Of a DNA stretch of 64,000 nucleotides, positions 21,170-31,358 are shown one piece after another (within the stretch, counting starts at the first letter, position 1; every line of letters begins with the position of its first letter). The notes beneath the pieces were generated by a model, which saw nothing but the letters and a program-made list of their open reading frames with translations, was not told the DNA's origin and made no database searches. The position numbers and the translations under genes are program-made. The DNA is from Nemertoderma westbladi (Eukaryota > Xenacoelomorpha > Nemertodermatida > Nemertodermatidae), in NCBI GenBank assembly GCA_032718475.1, contig JAUCBJ010008754.1:1-64000 (forward strand), in the 5' to 3' direction.

Positions 21170-22606
21170 CTATAAAATATAACAAATCACAGTTTCTAAA
21201 ATATAAAAATACTCTAAACAGTTAGTCTTTCTTATGCGGACGGCGTTTACGCAGTTTTTTGAGGCTAGCAAGATTCCTTTTCTCTTTGGGGCGAGCCACT
21301 TTACTAGGAGGGCTATAAATCCTGGGTGAAGGGTGCAATATGATTGCATCAGAAGGTGTAGGATTATGGTCGGGGTATCCGCCGTTTCGATATGCTTCTC
21401 CTCGAGCTGATTTTCCTCCGCTCGTAGCTGGATACGTTCATCCAAAAACTCTCGCAGAGAATAGGGTCGTCCAATTTCGATAACTTCTTAGAGATTCTGG
21501 ATTTCCCGATCGAACTGAGATAAAGTTACTTTGTTTACCGCTTGGACTTGCTAGTGCAATTTACGTTTATCTGAACAAGCGTAAGTTCCTTTTCTGATCT
21601 TTGTAGAATAGCGTCTAACTCATTTGGTACAACGCTCTCCGCCACTTTGGTGACAGGTTATATCGTGTTAAGCCGGGACGATGGTAAGGGTTAAACGGCG
21701 ATATTAAATGTCCGCGTCCCAATCCGGCTAGGTAGGATGGGCTAATATCTAGGAAGCCCACAACCGGGGTGTCACCGACTAATTGTTCAGGTAACACTAG
21801 ATCTTTGAACAGTGAGTACAGCTCAGGAGGATCCGTCATACTAATAGGATCAAGAGTCTGAGGTCTCACTAGGGAATGAGGAGGTCTGATCGAGTATTCC
21901 GAAACTCTGATCATTTGTTTATTTAAGGATCGTCTGAGTCGAACGAGCGTAGGTGATACGTCAAACAAATTTCACTCGAAACTCCCGCCAGTATAGCGAG
22001 TAAAACCGTGTTTAGTGCAACGTCTCCGCGGATGTTTAGGTCTTTCCGTTTGTTGGTTGGGTCTAGGGCATTCATCGCAATAATACCAAAGACGCACGTC
22101 TTGTAGGGGAAACGCGAGTGATCTTTCTCCAGCTTACAATATTCCTCCATCTGTTCGAAGCTATCCGGTACAACAGGTAGCGATCGATCGGCGGTAAGAT
22201 ACATCCTAGTGGAATAGAGCCGTTTGAGTTCTACCATGCGGTCATGATGTATACCTTGAGGATATCGAGTTTCTAGATTCTGTTGACTGGTAATATCGAG
22301 ATAGGTTTCTCTCAAGAATTCCAGGTATTTGGTGAAGTCGCTGCGTTTATCCGGCTCTTCAACATCTGCACTTTCGAGTCGGTTTCGAATAGAATTTTCG
22401 TGTTCGAGTCTCAGTTTATCGTTCCGCTTCCGCTGGGTATGATATTTAAATAAAACCATTTCCCTTTTGGTGTCTATATTGTTCGTATCGTGTAGGTCGA
22501 TAGGATGACCAGTAGTTAAGAAGTCCATATACGTACCATTACGATGCGTATAGCGAGCGGTGAATTTTCTACAGTCCAACCCACGTGCAAGTTGCTCCCG
22601 GGACAT
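21170..22606 (-). pseudogene. Unclassified 3' module of the BEL element (env position)
   Basis: Between integrase and the 3' LTR lies coding-like sequence in several frames. 22606-21923 gives 227 residues starting MSREQLARGL, charged, with a hydrophobic stretch (TVLLAILAGVSSEICL) near its C-terminus. 21968-21615 continues in a shifted frame, and 21615-21170 continues in further frames with a Glu/Arg-rich segment (DERIQLRAEENQLEEKHIE). I see no signal peptide, furin-type site or fusion-peptide pattern, so it does not look like a typical env. Its function is unknown. The breaks suggest a decayed single gene of roughly 450 residues. Confidence 0.6.
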
Positions 22607-24366
22607 TGGCGGTTAGATATAACGACCATCGTCCTCCGTAGTAGTTGGACCAGCATCGCCGCGTATCAAGCTATCAACAATATCAAGTATATCGCTCCCT
22701 GATACCAAGATCATCTTCTATCAACTCAATCATATCTGCTATATAAGTTTATCCATATTATAATGAGTTTATATTTAGGCGAGCGGGCGTCGCTGCCTAC
22801 CCCTCTCTGCCCCCGGACAGTGCGAGATCCTCAGCGCTGGTGTACTTTCGCCGATGTGCCTATCGCCAACGTCGTAGCTGCACAACGACTACAACAACCA
22901 GCACGAGTCACTCCACCGTCCGTCCCAAAGGCTTAGATATACTTCAGGTTCTTACTGGAGAGTTAGGGCTACTTTCACAATTGCGACTCGCTACTGTAAA
23001 CACACTTTAGTAGTAACATTCACCTATAAACGCACAAATTCCACACAACTGTCACAAATCGCACACATTCGGGCCATTTGTCCGTTAGTCAATGCCTTCC
23101 AGAATGCCATGTTATTATTGGGAATCCTGGGATACTAGCAGTGTGCTATTTATTCCTTATGCTATTCAATGGGCAAGCTTTTATTGTTCTTTTAACTCAC
23201 TTCTAATTCTAGCGTGGTTGTTGCCATGGTGACATTATGGAAAGCTAGCGGTAGAATTAGGGTAATTTTCATGCATACAGATCTGGGATGCTATTTAATA
23301 GTAATTCTTTAATTGTCAATATCCTCTCTATACATGATTTTATGAATTTTATCGGCTATTGACTATATATTGGAGATTCTCGCACACAAATACACTTAAT
23401 AGAGTGAATCTCCGCTCCCATGATCTATTAATTAATGGAATTTTGGGAATGTTATAAATTGTATAAAATGACAATTTATTAAATTCATTGAAATATATGA
23501 ATTTAAATTTATTCCAGTAAATTTTATTATTTAATGTTAAATAGACACAATTTTATTCCAGAACGTGACTGGGGGCTGGGATCCTTGATTCTAGGAATTT
23601 TGTCTTTTTAAGAGTATCGGTAAGTGCTACGATATCTTAATCGACTAGAATTTTAAAGGATCCAAAATTCGACAGATTTTGTAAATATTAATAATTAATA
23701 TTTAGAATGGGCACCAGTTTATTCCAGAACTTGTCTGGGGACGTTAACCACTGATTCTAGAATTTATGTCTTTCAAGTATATCGGTGGGTGCCGCGATAT
23801 CTTAATCGACTAGAATTACAGATGGTCAAAGGGTTTAACAGATTTATTTGCGTTGTACGCTACTGTTAAAGGGACATCACGCTACTATATGTATTATTTA
23901 ATATACGGTATGAGAGCAATATCGCATGAAGCAATGTCAGTGAGAAGAGGCAAGTCGTTTCCAAGGTCTACCCAGAGCTTGGTTTAGCCGAGACACGAGG
24001 ATCTGAATTTTGCATTCCTAATACTCTGCTTACCAATAATACTTAAATATAGTAGGAGCTTTATTGTACTTTAATAAGTACGGACATTTCATCTTACTGT
24101 AGTTACGTATTTGTAAGGTAATACGGACAGTAAGGAAGGAGAAAAAAGGATTATTTCTCGCCGTCACACTAAATATATAATATGTAAGTAATTAAGTAAT
24201 AAACGCGAATATATATTGCACTAATCTACTAAATAATCGCTAAAATAACATTCTACTAAATAAAATTAAAGAAAACGATTATAATAAAATTACATAATAA
24301 TACATACATAAATATAAAATAATAAGAATATAAAATAATATGGTCACACACCCACTCCAAACGCTG
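22607..24366 (-). other. Noncoding region of the BEL element with a duplicated block
   Basis: No ORF of note. Two related blocks of about 170 bp lie in tandem at about 23549-23718 and 23719-23885. Each contains TTTATTCCAGAAC, GATTCTAG, ATATCTTAATCGACTAGAAT and a shared ending. The rest is AT-rich, except for a GC-richer patch around 22770-22930. Confidence 0.6.
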
Positions 24367-25932
24367 TTACGTTGGGGAGTCCCTAGATGTTTGTTGGATT
24401 AGGGAGGTGGTCGTGGGAAGAGTATCTTGCCTTCCATAGTTTCCGGAGAGTTCTCTGTCTCTTTCCAGTAAACATAAGCGACCAACTGGGCGATTGAGCT
24501 GCTGTGTCTCGAAGACAATTCCCGGTTTCTTGAAGTTGCGTCGCATGACGACGAGTTCTACCAATCGCACCAAACCGTCATCCGAGATGTGAGTCTCGAT
24601 GATACGACCTGTCTGCCACCGCTTACGTGGAAGATCTACATCCACAATAAGAACCATGTCTCCAGCGCTGATGTTTTCTTGCTGCGCAAACCACTTAGTT
24701 CGAAGTTGTAGCGTGGGCAGATAATGTTTTTCGAAATGGTCAGCGAAACGACGGGATAACAACTGCATGAGTTGCCAAGTTTGCCGGCAGTATTCGTCTC
24801 CGTCTGTGATTTCTGATTGTGGGAGCATGGCTACAGGTTTCTTCAGTAGGAAGTGCGCGGGTGTTAGCGCTTCCAGGGAATCGGGACTCGATGAGACTGG
24901 CATAAGCGGTCTCTCGTTGAGATAGGCGGCAATTTCCTCCATTAACGTCCGCAAAAGTTCGTCGGTGAGATACGCGCGGCAAGGCACTATAAAGTGAAAT
25001 GCTGTCTTCACACTTCTTATTAATCTCTCCCAACTTCCTCCCCACCAAGGGGCGTCGGCGGCGTTGAAGGTCCAGCTAGACGCTGTTACTCGTAGCTGAT
25101 CGACCACCTGTCTTTGATTCCAATCTTTGACGTAAGCTTTGATTTCATTGTTGGCACCAATGAAGTTTGTTCCCTTATCAGATCTCATCGTGTTACTAGT
25201 GCCAAAGCGAGCGATCTGTCGTCGTAAGCTTAATAGAAAGCTGTTGGTAGATAAATCGTTCACCATGTCGAGATGGATAGCTCTACAAGTCATACAAACA
25301 AAGATGACACACCATCTCTTGACTATAGTCCTAGCACGATATACTTCAATAGGGCCAAATAAATCTACACCGGTATTAGTAAAGGGTGGTTCATAGAAGC
25401 TTACTCGTTCCCTAGGTAATTCTGCCTCTCGCTGTGTTAAAGGCCTACTGAATGCTTTCCTACAGGGTATGCAGTTCCTAAGAACTTGGTTCAGAGCTCT
25501 ACGGGGTTTATAAAAATAATAGCGAGTTCGAATTTCGCTAAGAACTCGTTCTCTACCAGCATGATAAAGTTTGCTGTGAACATCTACAATCATCTTGACT
25601 TGTATCTCAAGATTTCTAATGAGTATGGGAAACTTAGTGTCAAAGGATAATGGAGCATTCGTTAATCTTCTTCCAACACGTATCAACCCATCTATCATTG
25701 TGCTAGAGAAACGATCCCTTAAACGCATCTGCGGATTTCTCAACAACAGGAAATACTTATCGGAATCCTCATAGCATTGCAGGAGTCTCAGCATCTGCTT
25801 GTTGGTTTCTTCATGCTCCTGATAACTGATCTTCTCCTTCAGAAACCTGTCGGATATCTTATATTTGGGAAGATCTTTAATAACATGGACCTGCACCGAT
25901 GTTATTGGAGCGGTATCACTTTTGGTCTTCAT
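24367..25932 (-). CDS. BEL/Pao integrase
   Basis: A 521-residue frame from 25932. The zinc-binding HHCC motif is H119, H124, C154, C157. The catalytic triad fits D190 (TGVDLFGP), D252 (SDKGTNF) and E302 (WGGSWERL), the BEL/Pao style with the WWGGSWER string. A C-terminal segment with RWQTGRI follows. The enzyme would insert element DNA into the host genome. In an intact pol it is fused behind RNase H; here the upstream part is broken, so the ATG at 25932 is probably internal. This is the best preserved enzyme domain of the element. Confidence 0.92.
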   Translation of the reverse strand: MKTKSDTAPITSVQVHVIKDLPKYKISDRFLKEKISYQEHEETNKQMLRLLQCYEDSDKYFLLLRNPQMRLRDRFSSTMIDGLIRVGRRLTNAPLSFDTKFPILIRNLEIQVKMIVDVHSKLYHAGRERVLSEIRTRYYFYKPRRALNQVLRNCIPCRKAFSRPLTQREAELPRERVSFYEPPFTNTGVDLFGPIEVYRARTIVKRWCVIFVCMTCRAIHLDMVNDLSTNSFLLSLRRQIARFGTSNTMRSDKGTNFIGANNEIKAYVKDWNQRQVVDQLRVTASSWTFNAADAPWWGGSWERLIRSVKTAFHFIVPCRAYLTDELLRTLMEEIAAYLNERPLMPVSSSPDSLEALTPAHFLLKKPVAMLPQSEITDGDEYCRQTWQLMQLLSRRFADHFEKHYLPTLQLRTKWFAQQENISAGDMVLIVDVDLPRKRWQTGRIIETHISDDGLVRLVELVVMRRNFKKPGIVFETQQLNRPVGRLCLLERDRELSGNYGRQDTLPTTTSLIQQTSRDSPT

Positions 25933-26274
25933 CCCGGAGTAGTGATGGTGAAAACATCTCTTTAAATATGTAACGGCCTTACAGAGCCGATTCCAGGAAC
26001 TGTAGTGATGTATCGCTCTCTGCAGAAGAGGTCAGAGTCCTTGCGAGACGTCTGGTACTCCAGATTTCCAATCCTTCTCACGGATTTCCACTACAGACTT
26101 ATTTGTGGCTGTGGGTTTCTGATCCGAAGCGTCATCTCCGGAAGTATGTAGTACAGACAGATCTACCATAGGTTTAAATAACTTCGATTTACTCGCCCGA
26201 GTTTTAGGTTTGACTTTCTCCGCTCTCTTCTTGGCCTGTCTAATCTCTGTGGTAGTAAGATGAGGAGGCCATTC

Positions 26275-26867
26275 TTATTCTTCTTTGTAGAGGAAGTCGG
26301 GTCCACCTAACCAGTCTGAAGTATCTACCAGTTCTTGTGGAGTTGCTCCCCTGGAAGCGATGTCTGCTGGGTTAATCGTTCCGGGGCAATGTCTCCATTG
26401 ATCCATCGTTGTGCGACTGAGTATAATGGCTACTCTGTTGGTAACGAAGACGCTGAACTGACAGACTTCATTGGTTATATACTCCAACACAAGTAAAGCG
26501 TCGGTCCAATAGACAGTTTTCTCCAGTGGATAGTCGATCTGTTCTGTTACATTCCGGCCGATGGCTGTAGCGTATAGAGCTGCCTTTAACTATAGGCAAT
26601 ATAGGCTATATAATAATAGGCTACTATACCTATTCCCATATCGCTGGCGTCTCCAAACACATGGAGTTGATAGGAATACGTAGGGAGAACATGACCAAAA
26701 TATGAACGGGAAATTATAAAGTTTTCGATGGCTGGTAGAGAATCTTCCCATTTCATCCACTTCTTTAATAATTCTCCCTTAAGTGGATCGTCCCATGAGT
26801 GGTTTTCAAGCCACATTTGTTGTACTAAACTCCGAGCAATCAATATAACTGGGCTAATAAATCCCAA
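26275..26867 (-). pseudogene. BEL/Pao RNase H region, broken
   Basis: The frame from 26867 continues the RT frame after an in-frame TAG at 26931-26933. It shows LGFISPVILIARSLVQQ... and VFGDASDMGIGIVAY, the BEL-type RNase H start. It then runs into a repetitive TATAGGC-type stretch (about 26590-26635) and stops. 26490-26275 carries the later motif NPADIASRG. The sequence between looks disrupted by the short repeats, so no full RNase H can be read. Confidence 0.82.
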
Positions 26868-26930
26868 TGGATCGAAATAAGTGCTCAGGATACTTAAATA
26901 AATCCGTTTAGTCCGAACTGGATTATCTCG

Positions 26931-29018
26931 CTATTTTAGTTGGAAAAACAGGATATCTCTTTCTGTGTCCCATTTCAAACCAAGGGTCTTAGTTTCTGGG
27001 AGATCATCTTTTATTAGATCCAGGTCTTTCGCTCCTCGATCTTCTACCGGGATCGACTCCAGAAACTCACGGGAGTTGCTGGTGAATTTAGTTAATCGAA
27101 ATCCACCTCTTTTTAAGCACTCTACCGTTCCTTTAGCGACATCGATGGCTTCTTCGACTGATGGAAGGGACTTTAGATTGTTGTCCATGTATATATCCCG
27201 CTTGATGTTGTCAATCACCTCTTTAGAGAAGGCGTCTCGGTTGTCATCCGCAGTGGTGCGCACCACGGAACAGGCGTTTGAAGGGCTTGAGATTATCCCA
27301 AAAGCCTGGATGGTCATCCAGTACTCCACCGGTTTCTGGTTGAGGTCTCCTTCAGGCCACCACAGAAATCGTAGGCTATCTCGATCCCTATCCAGCGCCT
27401 TGACTTGTAAGAACATGCCTTCTATATCTGAGGCGAAAGCAATTGAATATTGTCTTAATCTTAAGAGTATTCCCAACAAGGATTGGAGTAAGTTGGGTCC
27501 GGGTAACAATTCGGAATTAAGGGATTGGCCCATATAGAGGGCGGAGCCGTCAAACACCACTCGTACCTCATGGGGTTTACCGGGTTTGGGAACGTAATGG
27601 TGAGTTAAATAATACGTTCTCTCAGTTATAGGTGTTTCTTCCGGTACTAGCTCCGCATATCCCTTGCTAATAAATTTCTTCAACTGCGTTTGATACATTT
27701 CTTTAGCTGAAGAATTTGCCGTAAGGCGTCGATGTAGTTGAGCAATTCTTTTCTCCGCCAAGGGTCTGTTGTTTACGAACTTTGGTTCTCGCTTTCGGAA
27801 AGGTAGACCGATCTCATATCTACCTTGATCTTTAAGAAAACGTGTAGTTGTCTCTTGGATCTGCTTGGCTCTTTTTTCCTCTACCGATAGGGCCTTATCG
27901 TAGGAATTGGGCTCTACAGCCTCTTGAGTAAAGAATCGTACGGCGTGTTCATCCCGAGTCTTGGCATTATAACGTTCAATGACGTCATTAAGCTCGTCGT
28001 TATAGTCGTCTCGTTCTGATGGAAGAAGGAGCTGACATAAGTTCACTTGGTTTTGCCAAGTCTCGTTTTCCTTAAGGAGATCAATGGTATTCTCCTCGTC
28101 GAAAAGTTGGTGGACATCGTCATTATCTGAGGAGTATGGTGTTCCCTCAGTTGGATCGTCTAACTCACTGCCCTCAACTTCCCATTCTCTTACTTGATAT
28201 ACCTGGTCTTTCGGTAATCTTTCCATGAGAGTTCTACGGGAAGGGCCAGTAAAGTACCAACCCACTCTAGATCTTCCCGCATAAGCTTGTAGCGGTTGCG
28301 GTTGAGCAGGCCGTTTCTCCAATGTCTCGAGCGCTTCATGCGCGTTTTGACCGATGAGTATTTGCACTCCAGGGTAATCGGTGTTGAATCTAGGTATTTC
28401 CAGCTGCTGGGTGAAATCGTCCTCATCCCAGTTATAAGGTTCCACTTGGGTGGTAGCGAAGTTCTTTATCGCCACCATTTTTACTGACCTTATACTATGT
28501 TCTCCTAGTTCATCCTGGGGGGTGGACAACGCACCTACATAATAATCCGCTATTACTGTAGATTTCCAAACCTGCATAATTCCTGACATGTTTAGCTTAG
28601 TTCGGAGCTTGGGTTGTCCAGCAAAGATGTCTTCGGCTAGTTCTTTGTCGATGAATGTTCCTGTACTACCGGAGTCAAGGAGGGCGTTCACTACATAACT
28701 CCTTTTAGGTCCGTGGACCCTTACCTGTACTACAGGAAATTCTCGGATTCCTACATTGGAAGGTGGCGCTTTCCAAGATGGTTGTCGATCAGAAGTAGTT
28801 AGGGTGAGGTCGCTGTCTGTGTCTTTTTCATACGTAAGTGCTTGATACACTGCGGTATTTATCATGTAACAGGATTCATCTTCGTCGGAGAATTCATCTG
28901 TATAGAATCCTTCCATCTCAGAACTTTGGTCAGTGTCGTTCACATCACTGAATTGGACATGTAGTTCGGAATCACTTACCTGACTCTGGCTGTTTCTCTC
29001 AAATTCAGTGTGCAACAA
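26931..29018 (-). CDS. BEL/Pao protease and reverse transcriptase
   Basis: A 695-residue frame. A retropepsin active site DSGSTG lies at residues 115-120. RT begins after about residue 400 with YVPKPGKPHEVRVVFD, FASDIEGMFLQV (first catalytic Asp) and a box that reads YMDN at residues 610-613, where BEL/Pao elements have YVDD. The Asn codon is at 27182-27180. The frame ends at a TAG (26931) in front of the RNase H. It is in frame with the gag ORF upstream, separated from it by a TAA at 29085-29087. The asparagine probably abolishes polymerase activity. Confidence 0.9.
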   Translation of the reverse strand: MLHTEFERNSQSQVSDSELHVQFSDVNDTDQSSEMEGFYTDEFSDEDESCYMINTAVYQALTYEKDTDSDLTLTTSDRQPSWKAPPSNVGIREFPVVQVRVHGPKRSYVVNALLDSGSTGTFIDKELAEDIFAGQPKLRTKLNMSGIMQVWKSTVIADYYVGALSTPQDELGEHSIRSVKMVAIKNFATTQVEPYNWDEDDFTQQLEIPRFNTDYPGVQILIGQNAHEALETLEKRPAQPQPLQAYAGRSRVGWYFTGPSRRTLMERLPKDQVYQVREWEVEGSELDDPTEGTPYSSDNDDVHQLFDEENTIDLLKENETWQNQVNLCQLLLPSERDDYNDELNDVIERYNAKTRDEHAVRFFTQEAVEPNSYDKALSVEEKRAKQIQETTTRFLKDQGRYEIGLPFRKREPKFVNNRPLAEKRIAQLHRRLTANSSAKEMYQTQLKKFISKGYAELVPEETPITERTYYLTHHYVPKPGKPHEVRVVFDGSALYMGQSLNSELLPGPNLLQSLLGILLRLRQYSIAFASDIEGMFLQVKALDRDRDSLRFLWWPEGDLNQKPVEYWMTIQAFGIISSPSNACSVVRTTADDNRDAFSKEVIDNIKRDIYMDNNLKSLPSVEEAIDVAKGTVECLKRGGFRLTKFTSNSREFLESIPVEDRGAKDLDLIKDDLPETKTLGLKWDTERDILFFQLK

Positions 29019-29084
29019 GATATGATGTTTCGCACCGCACTTTGCACACCTTGTGTCGGAGTAACAGGTTCGCCGTTGGTGTCC

Positions 29085-30089
29085 TTATCTGAGGCAATTA
29101 TAACACAACCGCTTATCCCACATGACTTCCCGTCTCTCCGTTAATGATTTCTTCAGGAATTCATGACACATATTCAAACGGTGGGTCCCGTCACATAGCG
29201 CACATTTCGGTTTGATGTTACTTACCTTATTTTGAATAACATTGTGCACACTCGTTCTTTCTTCGGGCTTTGTCACCTGAATTCTCTTGGGAGACGTAGG
29301 AGGAGTTTTTCTTACTTGTTCTCTCCTGTCATTGGTTCGAGACTTGAATTTACTTACCTGTTCTTTAGGCAATTTATTGACATAATAAGATCTTTCAGTG
29401 TCTTTCCCGCTATCCTCTCCTTGAGAAGTCTGGCTTTCGCCGTCATCTGTATAACACACTGGTGTTACCTTTCTCCTAGAAATGGGTTTCTCACTTACCT
29501 TGTTTTCCGGTGTCTTCTCTCTGGACTGTTTTAGGAGCTGTAATTTCACTTCTCCATCTAAGAATGACATAAGATCAGCCATGGTAGGGTCTCGTCGTTG
29601 TTGTTCCATCATATATAACACTTTCTTATCCCAGCGTGTACCTACTCCACCCTTCGGTAAATTAGAAGCCACGGCTCCAATAACCATAGAACTCTGATAT
29701 TCATGAGACTTACCTAACCAATCTAATTGTCTACAGATCTCTTGAATCTCATCGGAAAACTCTATTATCCCACTGCTAATGAACTTTCGGGGCGCTACTA
29801 ATTTTGCATACAAATATCTAGCTATGTTATTCCTATTACCATACCTGATGTTTAGTGTATCCCAAACTTGTCTTAATCCGTCTGGATGTCCAATAAACTT
29901 TAACGCCATTAACTTGGGAGATCCTTCCAAGCACTCGATGAGGAATCTAAGTTTCTCTCCGTTAGATAGTACAGAGTTCTGTATGTTATCTTTATAATAT
30001 TCATTAAAAGGTAACCATTTCATCTCATCTCCATTGAACTTGACTATCTCTCCCACCTTTACCGCTTGACGGGCTTCGGTTCTAGCCAT
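29085..30089 (-). CDS. BEL/Pao gag (DUF1759-type)
   Basis: A 334-residue frame. The N-terminal half has the capsid-like layout of BEL gag: KFNGDEMKWLPFNEYYKDNI, GEKLRFLIECLEG, WDTLNIRYGN. The C-terminal part has CALCDGTHRLNMCHEF and ends in the first half of a second knuckle, CYNC, at a TAA. The same frame continues after that stop with the second half of the knuckle. Its ATG overlaps the stop of the ORF before it by 8 bp (ATGGCTAG), an arrangement compatible with reinitiation. Confidence 0.88.
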   Translation of the reverse strand: MARTEARQAVKVGEIVKFNGDEMKWLPFNEYYKDNIQNSVLSNGEKLRFLIECLEGSPKLMALKFIGHPDGLRQVWDTLNIRYGNRNNIARYLYAKLVAPRKFISSGIIEFSDEIQEICRQLDWLGKSHEYQSSMVIGAVASNLPKGGVGTRWDKKVLYMMEQQRRDPTMADLMSFLDGEVKLQLLKQSREKTPENKVSEKPISRRKVTPVCYTDDGESQTSQGEDSGKDTERSYYVNKLPKEQVSKFKSRTNDRREQVRKTPPTSPKRIQVTKPEERTSVHNVIQNKVSNIKPKCALCDGTHRLNMCHEFLKKSLTERREVMWDKRLCYNCLR

Positions 30090-31323
30090 TTGATGCGTAA
30101 AAACTTTCTTGGGCCATCGTGTTATTTAATATCGAGTTATCGGTATATAAATTTCTCGGATTATGATCAGGTCTATAGGGAATATCATTATCAACAGGTC
30201 TATAATTACCCTTAATAGGGTTCACTATAGGAGTTTCTACTTCGCTAGCAGTATAGATGCGTGTAGGCTCCACACCTTGCGCATGAAATACTTCAGACCT
30301 AACAGGTTGACACATTGTTACAGAGGGTGGTGGTATACCCTTTTGTGTATTTACTAATTTATCGCGTTCTAACGCGATACTTTGCTGCACTTCTTGCAAC
30401 TCTAACCTACTCTCTCTAATTGTTCCCTTTAACTGCTGCACAGTTCCCTCCATCTCCTGGGCCTGCTGAGAGGAGCAAGAATGTTGTTCCCTCAGCTGTC
30501 CGAGCAGGAGACCCATCTCCCGTCGTCCCTCATCTACCCACTCGACCGCTGAAGCGGGAGGCGCCAACGTTGTAGCGGGCGGACGAGGGACAACGGGCGA
30601 CAAGTCATGAATATTTCGCTCGGAGTCCAGGACATGAACAATTTCAGGGGTGGTTCTGTGGGGCACAGGTAGCTTCGTGCTGTGCAGTGGGAATTTAGAG
30701 GTAGGTTCAGGGAGTACAGGTGTCTCTATCACCGAAGGGGTGGCTTCGAGAACAGGCCTAATTATTTCAGGCTCATCTACTATAGTAGGGAGTCTTTCTA
30801 TGTTAATTATTTGGTCTGTGGGTTCTATACTACCTAAGTTTGTGTTATTTAGTTGCCTTCTAACAGCTGGGGGCAAATCAGGCAATTTCTGACGGTGGGA
30901 CATTCTTCTACGTCTGCTTAGACGAGATCTATTTCCTCCGCCTTCAGGATCGGTGGTATTGCCTTCCTCAGATGATGTATATCCCTGTCTTTTGGGAGTT
31001 GATCGACCCATCATCTGCATTTGACTAGCTGTTAACTGTTTATTTATGCAGTCTTGATTCTCCTGAATGTTTTCCAATTCTAGTTGGGTGGTTTCTTCAG
31101 AGGCTCTCCGTTCTGCTTCTGCCACTGCCTCTGCCGCTGCCACTGCCGCCTTTCTTTCCGCTTCGGCCACTGCCGCCTTTCTTTCCACTTCTACCACCTT
31201 TCTTTCCACTTCTACCGCCTTTCTTTCCATTTCTACCGCCTTTCTTTCCGCTTCTACTTCTGCCGCTGCCGCTGCCGCTGCCGCGTTTCTTTCCGCTTCT
31301 GCCGCTGCCACTGCTGCTGCCAC
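30082..31323 (-). CDS. BEL 5' ORF 2: Ala/Glu/Arg-rich coiled-coil protein
   Basis: A 413-residue frame with a low-complexity N-terminus of repeated AEAERKAAV/VEVERK units, strongly helical and likely a coiled coil, then a basic patch (SRLSRRRRMSHRQK), a Pro-rich stretch and another helical region. The frame is open well upstream of the first ATG and overlaps ORF 1 in the -1 frame, so it may be expressed by frameshifting. I recognise no family. It may be a gag-like assembly protein. The codon repeat makes its complement on the + strand also open, which is a shadow. Confidence 0.7.
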   Translation of the reverse strand: MAAAVAAAEAERNAAAAAAAAEVEAERKAVEMERKAVEVERKVVEVERKAAVAEAERKAAVAAAEAVAEAERRASEETTQLELENIQENQDCINKQLTASQMQMMGRSTPKRQGYTSSEEGNTTDPEGGGNRSRLSRRRRMSHRQKLPDLPPAVRRQLNNTNLGSIEPTDQIINIERLPTIVDEPEIIRPVLEATPSVIETPVLPEPTSKFPLHSTKLPVPHRTTPEIVHVLDSERNIHDLSPVVPRPPATTLAPPASAVEWVDEGRREMGLLLGQLREQHSCSSQQAQEMEGTVQQLKGTIRESRLELQEVQQSIALERDKLVNTQKGIPPPSVTMCQPVRSEVFHAQGVEPTRIYTASEVETPIVNPIKGNYRPVDNDIPYRPDHNPRNLYTDNSILNNTMAQESFYASNG

Positions 31324-31349
31324 TGCCGCTGTCTTTCTGTCTGCTATAC

Positions 31350-31356
31350 GTTTTTT
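31350..31356 (-). promoter_or_regulatory. Candidate -1 slippery heptamer A AAA AAC
   Basis: AAAAAAC occurs in the phase used for -1 ribosomal frameshifting in the ORF 1 frame, and ORF 2 is in the -1 frame. In this copy an in-frame TAA (31361-31359) comes two codons before it, so the site could not be reached as it stands. Confidence 0.4.
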
Positions 31357-31358
31357 CT

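Noticed and set aside
21170-22606. Retroviral-type envelope gene in the BEL element
   Set aside because: No signal peptide, cleavage motif or C-terminal anchor pattern is visible in the readable parts.
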